Origin: Bovifimicola ammoniilytica
GTDB taxonomy: Bacteria > Bacillota > Clostridia > Lachnospirales > Lachnospiraceae
Assembly: GCF_025567085.1 (NCBI RefSeq)
Contig: NZ_JAOQJN010000006.1
Span: 62,001-126,000 of the forward strand
Length of the DNA: 64,000 nt
Direction: 5' to 3'
This document shows positions 26,406 to 34,569 of the stretch, piece by piece (the stretch's first letter is position 1; each line of letters starts with the position of its first letter). A program made the position numbers and the translations under genes. The notes beneath the pieces are model-generated. The model did no database searches. It was not told where the DNA came from and was given only the letters and a program-made list of their open reading frames with translations.

Positions 26406-27776
26406 ATGTATAATGAAAATGATAAAACTGATTTAACAGGTACAGAAAGTGAAACCACAGAAAATAATGATAATTCATCTGGTACTTATGGTGGTTCATT
26501 TAAAGACTATACCTATTCTACATATGATTATAGCAGCTTCTATGATGAGAATTATAGTAACTCCTACGATAAGGCAAATAATACAACAGATAATTCAGAA
26601 AACCAGACTTCTTATAATTCTACTGTAGATGAATTAGATGACAATAAAGTTTCAGAGACGTTGTCAGATGATTCAGATTCTATTGATTCATTTAAAATTT
26701 TCGATAATTTAAACTCAGTTGACTCTTTTGAGACTCTTGATTGTACAAATTCTGTTAATACATTTAATAGCACATCAAATAACCTGAATAATTCTACAAA
26801 TAACTCTCAGCAGACAGTTCCACCAGATGAGGATGCAACTATTTATCTTGATGATTTTTGGAATGAAGCAGTGAATTATAATAATTCTCTTAGCAATTCA
26901 CAAAAAAGACAAAATAAGTATAAGAGATTAAATATTCCGGGAGTGACCATTATATCTATAGGTATTCTGTCGATGGTACTTATAGCTATAGGTGCGATAT
27001 GTGGTGGGAATGTGGAATATATTCTTACTGGTGTCGGTCCGGTAATGTTTGTTCTAGCACTTATGTCTGCTATTATATTGGATACTTTCACAAAATACAA
27101 AATGTCTATTTTCATAATTAACCCTGATTTTCTACAGAATGAGATTCCGTCACAAAATATTGACCTATACCTTAATCTCACAGGGAAAAAAAGTTTTAAA
27201 ACCCAGCGGTCGTATTGTTTAACTGCTCCATCAGTTAATGAAAGGCCTAAAGTATTATGTGTAAAATATGCTTTGCTTACGGTTTTAACTGTTTTTGCTA
27301 TTGGAAATATAATTTCATATATTAAATATGGTCCTCAATGGTCTGATATTCTTGCATTAGATGCTGTTTTATTATTTCCGTGTATCGGAATATGTATGTT
27401 TTACATTGTTATTGAACAGCAACTACAACAGAAATCGGGTTATTATGATGAAACTGTTGATGCCGTATGTGTTGAGGTTGATTCACGTATTAGCAGAAAA
27501 CGTGTCGGCAGTGGACATTCTACCAGAGTATATAGACCTATTTTATATACCAGATGTAAAAATGGACATAAATATATTTTAATGAATAACGTGTATACTA
27601 ATACACATATTCCGTATATAGGAGAGGTTTATAAGCTTAAAGTTAATAGCAGGAATCCATTATGTTATGTGCAGTTAGAATCAACTTTCAGGAATGCATT
27701 TTTTTGGTTTTCAATTTTATGGATAGCTCTTAGCGGTTTAGGTTATATATTTGTACTTTTTAATGCAACATTCTAA
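26406..27776 (+). CDS. Membrane protein with Asn/Ser/Thr/Asp-rich N-terminus
   Basis: About 456 residues, function unknown. Residues 1 to about 165 are low complexity (Asn, Ser, Thr, Asp, Tyr) and likely disordered. Four or five hydrophobic segments follow: VTIISIGILSMVLIAIGAICGG, YILTGVGPVMFVLALMSAIIL, a pair around residue 300-340, and one at the C-terminus (NAFFWFSILWIALSGLGYIF). A soluble loop of about 100 residues before the last segment contains RPILYTRCKNGHKYIL, similar to DUF3592-type beta-rich loops. ATG 26406 has GGAGAC 11 bp upstream; ATG 26388 is in frame but without a site. It stands alone between two terminators. Confidence 0.55.
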   Translation: MYNENDKTDLTGTESETTENNDNSSGTYGGSFKDYTYSTYDYSSFYDENYSNSYDKANNTTDNSENQTSYNSTVDELDDNKVSETLSDDSDSIDSFKIFDNLNSVDSFETLDCTNSVNTFNSTSNNLNNSTNNSQQTVPPDEDATIYLDDFWNEAVNYNNSLSNSQKRQNKYKRLNIPGVTIISIGILSMVLIAIGAICGGNVEYILTGVGPVMFVLALMSAIILDTFTKYKMSIFIINPDFLQNEIPSQNIDLYLNLTGKKSFKTQRSYCLTAPSVNERPKVLCVKYALLTVLTVFAIGNIISYIKYGPQWSDILALDAVLLFPCIGICMFYIVIEQQLQQKSGYYDETVDAVCVEVDSRISRKRVGSGHSTRVYRPILYTRCKNGHKYILMNNVYTNTHIPYIGEVYKLKVNSRNPLCYVQLESTFRNAFFWFSILWIALSGLGYIFVLFNATF

Positions 27777-27812
27777 AATTAGTATATATTTATTTCAATA
27801 GGTACTTAGATT

Positions 27813-27850
27813 AAAAGCCTGTATTGTCTTTAATTGACATACAGGCTTTT
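27813..27850. terminator. Terminator after the Asn-rich membrane protein gene
   Basis: AAAAGCCTGTAT pairs exactly with ATACAGGCTTTT; it works on either strand. Confidence 0.8.
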
Positions 27851-28183
27851 AATTTGTTAGGAATCTTTTTCAAAGGTTCTGTTATTTAAATCTGAAATCG
27901 TTATTAGCAAGTGAGATAGAAAGTTATGAAATAAAGAGCGAATACAACAGCAGTAAATACCAGGCTGCAAATAATGCGTACATACTTGCAAACAAAAAAT
28001 ATTTAGAATTATAGATATAATAAATATTTTAACGTCTATATAGACAATGACATATTACAGAACCGACACTATCGAGACAATTTATGCAGTTTGAGGAAGA
28101 GATAGCAGGCGATTACACAGCGTTATAGTTTTAAACTATAACAAACCATAGGAAATACATATTATACAAATCAGAAAATATAG

Positions 28184-28212
28184 TTGACAATTAGTGCTGT
28201 TCAATGTAAAAT
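28184..28212 (+). promoter_or_regulatory. Promoter of metNIQ
   Basis: TTGACA, 17-bp spacer, TAAAAT (28207-28212), about 107 bp before the metN start. Confidence 0.65.
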
Positions 28213-28319
28213 CACTAAGCATAAGATATCATATAAAACATATAGGAATAGTAATAATAAACATTCCCATAGATTTATAATGATGAAATATGAAAAATGA
28301 ATGAAATGGAGGTAAAGAA

Positions 28320-29363
28320 ATGTCTGAGATTTTAATAGAGAATTTATATAAAACCTTTAAGACAAAAGGCGGGGAAGTACATGCTTTAAATGATGTAAGT
28401 CTTTCTATAGAAGCAGGAGAAATCTTTGGAATAATCGGAATGTCCGGTGCAGGAAAAAGTACACTTGTCCGATGTATGAATTATTTGGAACGTCCAACTA
28501 AAGGAACAGTTAAAGTCCAGGGACAGGAATTATCTTCTTTATCAGGCCGACAGCTTAGAAAGAAAAGAGAAAACATTGGAATGATTTTCCAACATTTTAA
28601 TCTTTTAATGCAGAAAACAGTAATTGACAACATTTGTTTTCCTTTATATATACAAGGCACTTCTAAGAAAGCAGCGAAAAAAAGAGCAGAAGAACTTCTT
28701 GATATAGTAGGACTTTCAGAAAAGGCTAAAGCATATCCGGCACAGCTTTCAGGAGGACAGAAGCAGAGAGTTGCAATTGCAAGAGCATTAGCGACTAATC
28801 CGAAGATACTTCTTTGTGATGAGGCAACAAGTGCATTAGACCCACAGACAACATCTTCTATATTAGAATTGCTTAAGAAGATTAATAAAGAATTTGGAAT
28901 AACAATAATAATCATTACGCATCAGATGTCAGTTGTCAGAGAGATATGTACTAAATTGGCAATTATGAAACAGGGAGTAATCGTAGAGCAGGGCGATACG
29001 GTTGAAATATTCAATCATCCTAAGTCCGATGTTGCTAAAGAACTTCTGAGCACAGACAGTGATTGCTTATCAGATAAAGAAAGTTATGATGTGGTAGACA
29101 GCATACAGAATGGAACAAGAGTAAGAATTGTTTATTCGGAAAATTCGGCATTTGAGCCTGTAATTGCAAATATGATTCTTAAATTCAATGAACCAGTCAA
29201 TATTCTAAAAGCATCAACTAAAAATGTTGGTGGTGTGGCAAAAGGTGAAATGATTCTTGAATTTCAGAAGAATTTCACAAGACTTTCAGAGATACAGGAA
29301 TATCTGAAAGAACGAAATATAGAATTAGAAGTCATTGACGAAAAGTGGAAGGAGGGTGCTTAA
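28320..29363 (+). CDS. metN: Methionine ABC transporter ATP-binding protein
   Basis: ATPase of the MetNIQ methionine importer. 347 residues: ABC domain with GMSGAGKST (about 40), LSGGQKQR, ILLCDEATSALD and ITHQMSVV, then a C-terminal NIL domain (about residues 265-347, VRIVYSENSAFEPVIA...) that binds methionine and inhibits transport when the cell is full. Start ATG with TGGAGGTAAAGAA. The permease gene starts 2 bp after its stop, with its ribosome site inside the end of metN. Confidence 0.95.
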   Translation: MSEILIENLYKTFKTKGGEVHALNDVSLSIEAGEIFGIIGMSGAGKSTLVRCMNYLERPTKGTVKVQGQELSSLSGRQLRKKRENIGMIFQHFNLLMQKTVIDNICFPLYIQGTSKKAAKKRAEELLDIVGLSEKAKAYPAQLSGGQKQRVAIARALATNPKILLCDEATSALDPQTTSSILELLKKINKEFGITIIIITHQMSVVREICTKLAIMKQGVIVEQGDTVEIFNHPKSDVAKELLSTDSDCLSDKESYDVVDSIQNGTRVRIVYSENSAFEPVIANMILKFNEPVNILKASTKNVGGVAKGEMILEFQKNFTRLSEIQEYLKERNIELEVIDEKWKEGA

Positions 29364-29364
29364 G

Positions 29365-30024
29365 ATGTTTACTCCGGAAGTTATAGAAATGATAAAACAA
29401 GGAATTTATGAAACACTTTATATGACATTAGTTTCTACATTCTTTGGATATCTGATTGGTTTACCAATGGGCGTGTTACTATGTGTAACAGGCAAGGATG
29501 GATTAAAACCGAATGCAGTAATATACAAAGTATTAGATATAATTGCTAACATCGTAAGAAGTATTCCGTTCTTAATTCTGTTAATATTACTGATACCATT
29601 TACAAGACTTTTATTAGGACAAAGTTATGGTTCAACAGCTACAATAGTTCCGCTTGTAGCCGCAGCTATTCCGTTTATAGCCAGAATGGTTGAATCTTCA
29701 TTAAAAGAAGTAGATGCAGGTGTTATAGAAGCAGCAAGATCTATGGGTGCTTCAACATTCAGAATTATAGTAAAAGTGCTTTTAGTAGAAGCAAGAACAT
29801 CTATTATTACAGGCGCAACGATAGCAATCGGTACAATACTTGGATACTCAGCTATGGCAGGAACTGTGGGTGGTGGCGGACTTGGAGATATCGCAGTAAG
29901 ATATGGTTATTACAGATATCAGACAGACATTATGATTGTTACAGTAGTATTACTTGTAGTATTAGTTCAGATATTCCAGTCAATCGGAATGTTAATAGCA
30001 AATCGCCTTGATAAACGTAAATAA
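29365..30024 (+). CDS. metI: Methionine ABC transporter permease
   Basis: Membrane channel of MetNIQ, 219 residues with about five hydrophobic segments. It has the coupling-helix signature EAARSMGASTFRIIVKVLL (about residues 132-150) and SIPFLILLILLIPFTR. I start at ATG 29365, where FTPEVIEMIKQG begins, 9 bp after GGAGGG; the open frame back to 29335 lies inside metN. The binding lipoprotein gene follows 150 bp later. Confidence 0.95.
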   Translation: MFTPEVIEMIKQGIYETLYMTLVSTFFGYLIGLPMGVLLCVTGKDGLKPNAVIYKVLDIIANIVRSIPFLILLILLIPFTRLLLGQSYGSTATIVPLVAAAIPFIARMVESSLKEVDAGVIEAARSMGASTFRIIVKVLLVEARTSIITGATIAIGTILGYSAMAGTVGGGGLGDIAVRYGYYRYQTDIMIVTVVLLVVLVQIFQSIGMLIANRLDKRK

Positions 30025-30174
30025 TTAGATGATAAATACAAAGCAGAACTTTAATAAAATAAAGTCAGACATAACCTAGAAATATAATTTATTACAATTA
30101 GCAGTTTAATAGTTTATAAGACTTATTTGATAAGTCTTTATATAAAATAAATAGAGAAAGAAGAGGACAAGAAT

Positions 30175-30999
30175 ATGAGAAAGACATTTAAGAAAATTTT
30201 AGCAGTAACATTAACAGGTGTAATATTAGCAAGCTCATTAACAGGCTGCGGAAAATCTAAGAAAGATGATAAAACAATTAAAATCGCAGCATCAGCAACA
30301 CCACATGCTGAAATATTAGAGAAAGCTAAACCATTATTAGAGAAGAAGGGATACAAATTAGAGATTAAAGTATTCGATGATTATGTTCAACCAAACCAGG
30401 TTGTAGAGAGTGGGGAATTTGATGCAAATTACTTCCAGCACATTCCATATTTAGAATCATTTAATAAAGAAAAAGGTACACACCTTGTAAATGCAGGCGG
30501 AATACATTATGAGCCATTTGGAATCTATCCGGGTAAGAAGAAATCTTTAGATGATATAGCAAAAGGTGATTCAATCGCAGTTCCTAATGATACGACAAAT
30601 GAAGCAAGAGCATTACAGTTATTACAGGATAACGGAATTATCAAGTTAAAAGATGGTGTAGGCCTTGAAGCGACAGTTAATGATATTGTTGATAACCCAT
30701 ATGATGTTAAAATTGTAGAGCTTGAAGCTGCACAGGTAGCAAGAGTTGTTGATGAAACAGCATTTGTTGTGTTGAATGGTAACTATGCACTTCAGGCAGG
30801 CTTTTCAGTAGGAAAAGATTCAATTGCAAGTGAAAAAGCAGATTCAGAAGCAGCACAGACATATGTAAATATAATAGCAGTTAAAGAAGGCAATGAAAAT
30901 AAAGATTCTATCAAAGCATTAGTTGAAGTATTAAAATCAGATGAAATCAAAGAATACATCAATGAAACATACGATGGAGCAGTAGTTCCATTTGAATAA
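30175..30999 (+). CDS. metQ: Methionine-binding lipoprotein
   Basis: Surface lipoprotein of the NlpA/MetQ family that hands methionine to MetNI. 274 residues; signal peptide with lipobox LTGC (Cys about residue 23), then KIAASATPHAEILEKAKPLLEKKG, VVESGEFDANYFQHIPYLESFN and the C-terminal SDEIKEYINETYDGAVVPF, all typical. Ribosome site AGAAGAGGACAAGAAT. It is last in the importer operon, with a strong terminator behind it. Confidence 0.95.
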   Translation: MRKTFKKILAVTLTGVILASSLTGCGKSKKDDKTIKIAASATPHAEILEKAKPLLEKKGYKLEIKVFDDYVQPNQVVESGEFDANYFQHIPYLESFNKEKGTHLVNAGGIHYEPFGIYPGKKKSLDDIAKGDSIAVPNDTTNEARALQLLQDNGIIKLKDGVGLEATVNDIVDNPYDVKIVELEAAQVARVVDETAFVVLNGNYALQAGFSVGKDSIASEKADSEAAQTYVNIIAVKEGNENKDSIKALVEVLKSDEIKEYINETYDGAVVPFE

Positions 31000-31060
31000 A
31001 AATAGAGATTACAAACATAAATATTAAAAAACAGGGTATCAAAAGGTGTGTAGCACCTCG

Positions 31061-31112
31061 CACACATAAAAATATCCGGAGACAGATCTGCCTCTGGATA
31101 TTTTTATGTGTG
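31061..31112. terminator. Bidirectional terminator between metQ and the hydrolase gene
   Basis: 20-nt arms starting CACACATAAAAATATCC, complementary except for one G-U pair. Both strands end in T-rich tracts, fitting the convergent genes. Confidence 0.8.
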
Positions 31113-31189
31113 GTAGTTCTTAGAGTGAATTTTGACACCATAATCATAGATGTACATCTTATTGTGCGTTGTTTTGAAGTTGAATTTTA

Positions 31190-32074
31190 TCAGTATTTTC
31201 TTAGAAAATTCACCATTTTTTCAATAGTCGCTGTACTCTCATCTAAGAAAGGATAGAAAACGCTAAAGGCATGTGTTAGTTTTGAATCCTCAGAAAAATT
31301 CAATAACTTATGTGGAACATTATATTTAGTAAGGACTTTTTCGTAATCTAATGTATAGTGTGAAAGATTGTCATTAGTACTTGTTACCAGAAAACAAGGT
31401 GGCAATGAAGTTACTATATCCTTGTGTTCTGGATTAACATATTTGGCAAAATTTCCTTTTTTATAATTCTTACCAAAGACATATTTAGGTAAGAACAAGC
31501 CTATCTGGTCAAAACGTGTTGTATAAAACATACCACTTATAAGACCAAGAGCATTGATTTTAAGATGAGATGGTTCTACATTTGCCGCATTAGCAACGTT
31601 CTCGCAATTATCAACAGCAGTATGATATGTAAGCAGACATGCACCACCACTGTCGCCGACAGCATAAATATGTTCAGTATCGCCATTGTATAGTGCTATG
31701 TTATCGGATATGAAATTCATTGCCATAGTGATATCTGATAATTGTTCATAAATCATACAATCGGGGACAAGACGATATTCAACACTAAATACCAGGAAAC
31801 CCATTGAACTAAGTCTTGCACAGAAGAATCTGTTAAATTCCTTATTTCCCATAATAAGTCCTCCACCATGGATATTAACAATTACAGGGAGAATGGCATT
31901 TTCCATATCTTTTGGACGAAATATATCTAATCTATGTTCTTTGAGCCCATCATTTGAATAAGAAATGTCTTTATATTCAAGTATGTTGTCCGGAAAGTTA
32001 AATTCTAAGTCTCTTTTATCAGCCTGCTTTTCGAATTTCTCACGTTGTTTATAGAAAATACTTTTAATACTCAT
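31190..32074 (-). CDS. Alpha/beta hydrolase, HSL-type esterase family
   Basis: About 294 residues, cytosolic. The oxyanion-hole motif HGGGLIMGN (about residue 76), nucleophile elbow VGDSGGACL, an acid in TSTNDNLSHY and the catalytic His in KLTHAFSVFYP form a complete triad of the hormone-sensitive-lipase-like esterases. Substrate unknown; probably short acyl esters. ATG at 32074 is preceded by ATGAGGTAATT, better than the upstream in-frame start at 32134. Monocistronic, transcribed toward metQ. Confidence 0.85.
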   Translation of the reverse strand: MSIKSIFYKQREKFEKQADKRDLEFNFPDNILEYKDISYSNDGLKEHRLDIFRPKDMENAILPVIVNIHGGGLIMGNKEFNRFFCARLSSMGFLVFSVEYRLVPDCMIYEQLSDITMAMNFISDNIALYNGDTEHIYAVGDSGGACLLTYHTAVDNCENVANAANVEPSHLKINALGLISGMFYTTRFDQIGLFLPKYVFGKNYKKGNFAKYVNPEHKDIVTSLPPCFLVTSTNDNLSHYTLDYEKVLTKYNVPHKLLNFSEDSKLTHAFSVFYPFLDESTATIEKMVNFLRKY

Positions 32075-32401
32075 AATTACCTCATTTCTTTTGTATGTTA
32101 TTTTAATTCGGCTTTTTTGATTATTTGAGTTCATTCAATGCTTATATATAAAAAGCTCTGAATTATAGAATAAGAATACCATTTATAATAAAAACATACA
32201 AGAACTTAAAAATAATTATGTATGTAAAAATTCATTAAAGAGAGTGATGACGACTATTTCAAATTCTTTACAACAGAGCTTGAGGATACATATAGGGATT
32301 AATACTATATAGAAGATGATAAATTTTGTACAAATCTGCCTTTGAAATGTATTGTTAAATAGTGATACAATTAACATAGTATCTATTTACAGTTGAAAGA
32401 T

Positions 32402-32635
32402 ATGATTTATGAGGAAAATTTATATATTGAAGATGATAACGGCGAATTTGATGCGATTTTCGAAATAGATGAAGAGGGTGTATATCTATGCGATGAGTTA
32501 AGTAGTGTAGATATACGAATAGAATATGATGATGAGGGACACGTAGAAGAAATATATAGCAAACAGTATTTAGAGGGCAGATATGGTGCGGACCCATATC
32601 TTAAGAGAATAGTAAATTGGGAGATTAAAGAGTGA
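32402..32635 (+). CDS. Small acidic protein of unknown function
   Basis: About 77 residues, very rich in Asp/Glu, no signal peptide or membrane segment, predicted beta-rich (GEFDAIFEIDEEGVYLCD...). Start is uncertain: ATG 32402, with a weak GAAAGAT site, or TTG 32393. It overlaps the next small gene by the 4-bp GTGA, suggesting a coupled pair. Not recognised; a toxin-antitoxin pair was considered without support. Confidence 0.45.
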   Translation: MIYEENLYIEDDNGEFDAIFEIDEEGVYLCDELSSVDIRIEYDDEGHVEEIYSKQYLEGRYGADPYLKRIVNWEIKE

Positions 32636-32864
32636 GTTTAAAGCCGAAGAAGAAAAGTGATATTAAGAATTTTGAATATTCGAAGGTTAGAGAGGACTTG
32701 TTCGATATGTTAATGGAATTAGGCTCACTAGAGTATGCCAAAAGACGTGCAAAAGAATATATGATGAATATGTATCAGCGAAAATATATGCACCGTCTGC
32801 TATGGTTTCAGCTACGGGAATGTTTGAGTTAGTAGAAGAATTAGAGAAATATTTAGAGAAATAA
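32632..32864 (+). pseudogene. Small basic protein gene, probably frameshifted
   Basis: GTG start overlapping the previous stop. The intact frame gives 66 residues (to 32832): a basic start (SLKPKKKSDIKNFEYSKVREDLFDML) and helices. Around 32780 a second frame takes over with plausible continuation YAPSAMVSATGMFELVEELEKYLEK-stop (to 32864), which looks more natural than the aromatic-rich tail of the current frame. I infer a one- or two-base indel; sequencing error is also possible. Function not recognised. Confidence 0.4.
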
Positions 32865-33249
32865 ATTTATTAGAATATATTATTGGAGTATGCAAGAAGA
32901 GAATTTCAACTCAGATTTTAAGACATATAGAAGAGCTTAAAGTTTTTCTATATGTCTTTTTTAGATAAAAAATTCCATTGCAATTTATATACAAAAACGC
33001 TCTGAGAGAATATGCACGTATTTGTATACAAAATGTCATATAGAGCTACACAAAAGTGGCGTAGCGTATGTCTTACAATATTCTTTCTCAAAGTTGTGTA
33101 AAATATCTCAAAAATCGCGAAAAAAATAAAAAAGAGACATTTGTAACATTAAAATTATCAGGAAAATAAAATATAATATCTCAAAACAGTTCACAAAATT
33201 ACATAATATGAACTTATCGGAACGTTAAAAGTGAAGATTGGAGATGCCT
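32865..33249. other. Gap before the lipoprotein/M4 protease cluster
   Basis: A terminator (32920-32962) is followed by about 280 bp of AT-rich sequence with no open frame of note. It probably carries the promoter of the 33.2-39.3 kb cluster; TATAAT-like runs occur near 33171-33178, but no convincing -35 is visible. Confidence 0.4.
32920..32962 (+). terminator. Rho-independent terminator
   Basis: AAGACATATAGAA pairs with TTCTATATGTCTT and is followed by TTTT. Confidence 0.8.
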
Positions 33250-34569
33250 ATGAATAATGCTAGTTACAAGTTAAGAAAAAAAATTATAAGTGTATTGATA
33301 GTTAATATTGCAGTAGTGATGTTAATGTCAGGATGTGGAGAAAATAAGAGTAATAAAGGAGCAGGTAATAGGGGTAAAAACAGGGTTAGCAATCTGACAA
33401 AAGATTCAAATAAAGATAATAAATCTTCAGATACAGATATAGATTCGAATGACAACGACACAGATAATAGTGATAAAGATACAGGTAACAGTGGTACGAA
33501 TAAAAAAGGTACTGATAATATGGATTCTAAAACAGATACCGAGCCTGTTAATATTGAGCAGGAATTATTGAAACAACGTGGAATCGATTTTGATAAGTCA
33601 GATTATCCTACATTTACAGGGGGAGAGGGAATCGTTGATACCAATTCTGTTTTTGGAAGTTCAGCATTCTATAAGTATACAAATTCTAATTACAATATGA
33701 TTTCAGATGGCAAGATTTATGAAGTGAATCTAGAGGCGAAGCTGTCAAATGGGCAAAATTGCAGATTAGTAGGAACACTTCCGGAAGATGGCGAAATTAT
33801 AAGCAGTAAATTAGAATATGATGGTCAGGGTTTAGAAGTGGAGTATAGGAATCATCATAATTATAAATTAACCTCGACTTCAGCAGCAGGTCCATTTACG
33901 ACAAAACAGATAGATACAGCCCAATATCCTATGTTTGCAAAAGTATATAGGTATCAGTCAGATGGCAAAACACTTGAAGATTGTACAGAAGCCTATATGA
34001 ACCTGGATAAATATTATCATGATACAACTCCTTATATTGTATTTATGAATGGAAAGATTAGTATGGTGGAACCAAAAAAAAATTTTTATGATGAAAATAG
34101 TGCAGGGAGAATATATTTTGATGGAGAATGGAGAGAATTTATCGGATATGACATAGATACGTCAGCTATGGGAAATGAGACACCGATAAGATTATTTAAC
34201 AGTAATATTGTCATGACGAATTGTGCGTTTTATGAAATTATATATGCCAGAAAACCTGTATTAACACCTGATAAAGATACATATAAGAATCAGGATGGTT
34301 CGTATGCACAGTATCTTCCTTGTTATGGAAGTATGCATCATATGAAATTAAGAAAGATAGAACTTCTAAGTAATTATTATGAGGATGTGAGAAATATATG
34401 TTCTGCGAGCGTAATCACGAAAGATTATAAAATACTTCCTATAGAAGAAATTATGGGAGACAGATATAGTTATGATGCATTTTTCTATGACTGGTCTATA
34501 GATGAAGCGGGTAATTATGAAAATCAAGATAATAATGTTAGTAATTATGGCAATGGAGGTGTTAATTAA
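33250..34569 (+). CDS. Surface lipoprotein of unknown function
   Basis: About 439 residues. Signal peptide with lipobox LMSGC (VLIVNIAVVMLMSGCGEN), then a long Asn/Asp/Lys/Ser/Gly-rich linker (about residues 30-100) that would hold the folded part away from the membrane. The rest is a mixed globular domain with repeated Tyr/Asn, not recognised. ATG at 33250 follows GGAG by 6 bp; the TTG at 33238 overlaps that site. Its stop overlaps the M4 protease start (TAATG), so the two are translationally coupled. Confidence 0.6.
   Translation: MNNASYKLRKKIISVLIVNIAVVMLMSGCGENKSNKGAGNRGKNRVSNLTKDSNKDNKSSDTDIDSNDNDTDNSDKDTGNSGTNKKGTDNMDSKTDTEPVNIEQELLKQRGIDFDKSDYPTFTGGEGIVDTNSVFGSSAFYKYTNSNYNMISDGKIYEVNLEAKLSNGQNCRLVGTLPEDGEIISSKLEYDGQGLEVEYRNHHNYKLTSTSAAGPFTTKQIDTAQYPMFAKVYRYQSDGKTLEDCTEAYMNLDKYYHDTTPYIVFMNGKISMVEPKKNFYDENSAGRIYFDGEWREFIGYDIDTSAMGNETPIRLFNSNIVMTNCAFYEIIYARKPVLTPDKDTYKNQDGSYAQYLPCYGSMHHMKLRKIELLSNYYEDVRNICSASVITKDYKILPIEEIMGDRYSYDAFFYDWSIDEAGNYENQDNNVSNYGNGGVN

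Larger units (their letters stand above)
27777..28319. other. 543-bp gap before metN: terminator, possible gene remnants, promoter
   Basis: After the terminator at 27813-27850 the sequence contains an open stretch 27901-28014 with coding-like composition (ends KKYLEL-stop) but no start codon or ribosome site; it may be gene debris. The rest is AT-rich. I looked for S-box (SAM) and T-box leader features, expected for a methionine importer, and found neither. A promoter lies at 28184. Confidence 0.4.

Noticed and set aside
27850..28319. SAM (S-box) or T-box riboswitch before metN
   Set aside because: Expected for methionine uptake genes, but neither the conserved S-box core nor the T-box sequence and terminator/antiterminator pair could be found.
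32402..32832. Toxin-antitoxin pair
   Set aside because: Small overlapping acidic/basic genes fit the layout, but neither protein shows a known toxin or antitoxin motif, and the second seems frameshifted.
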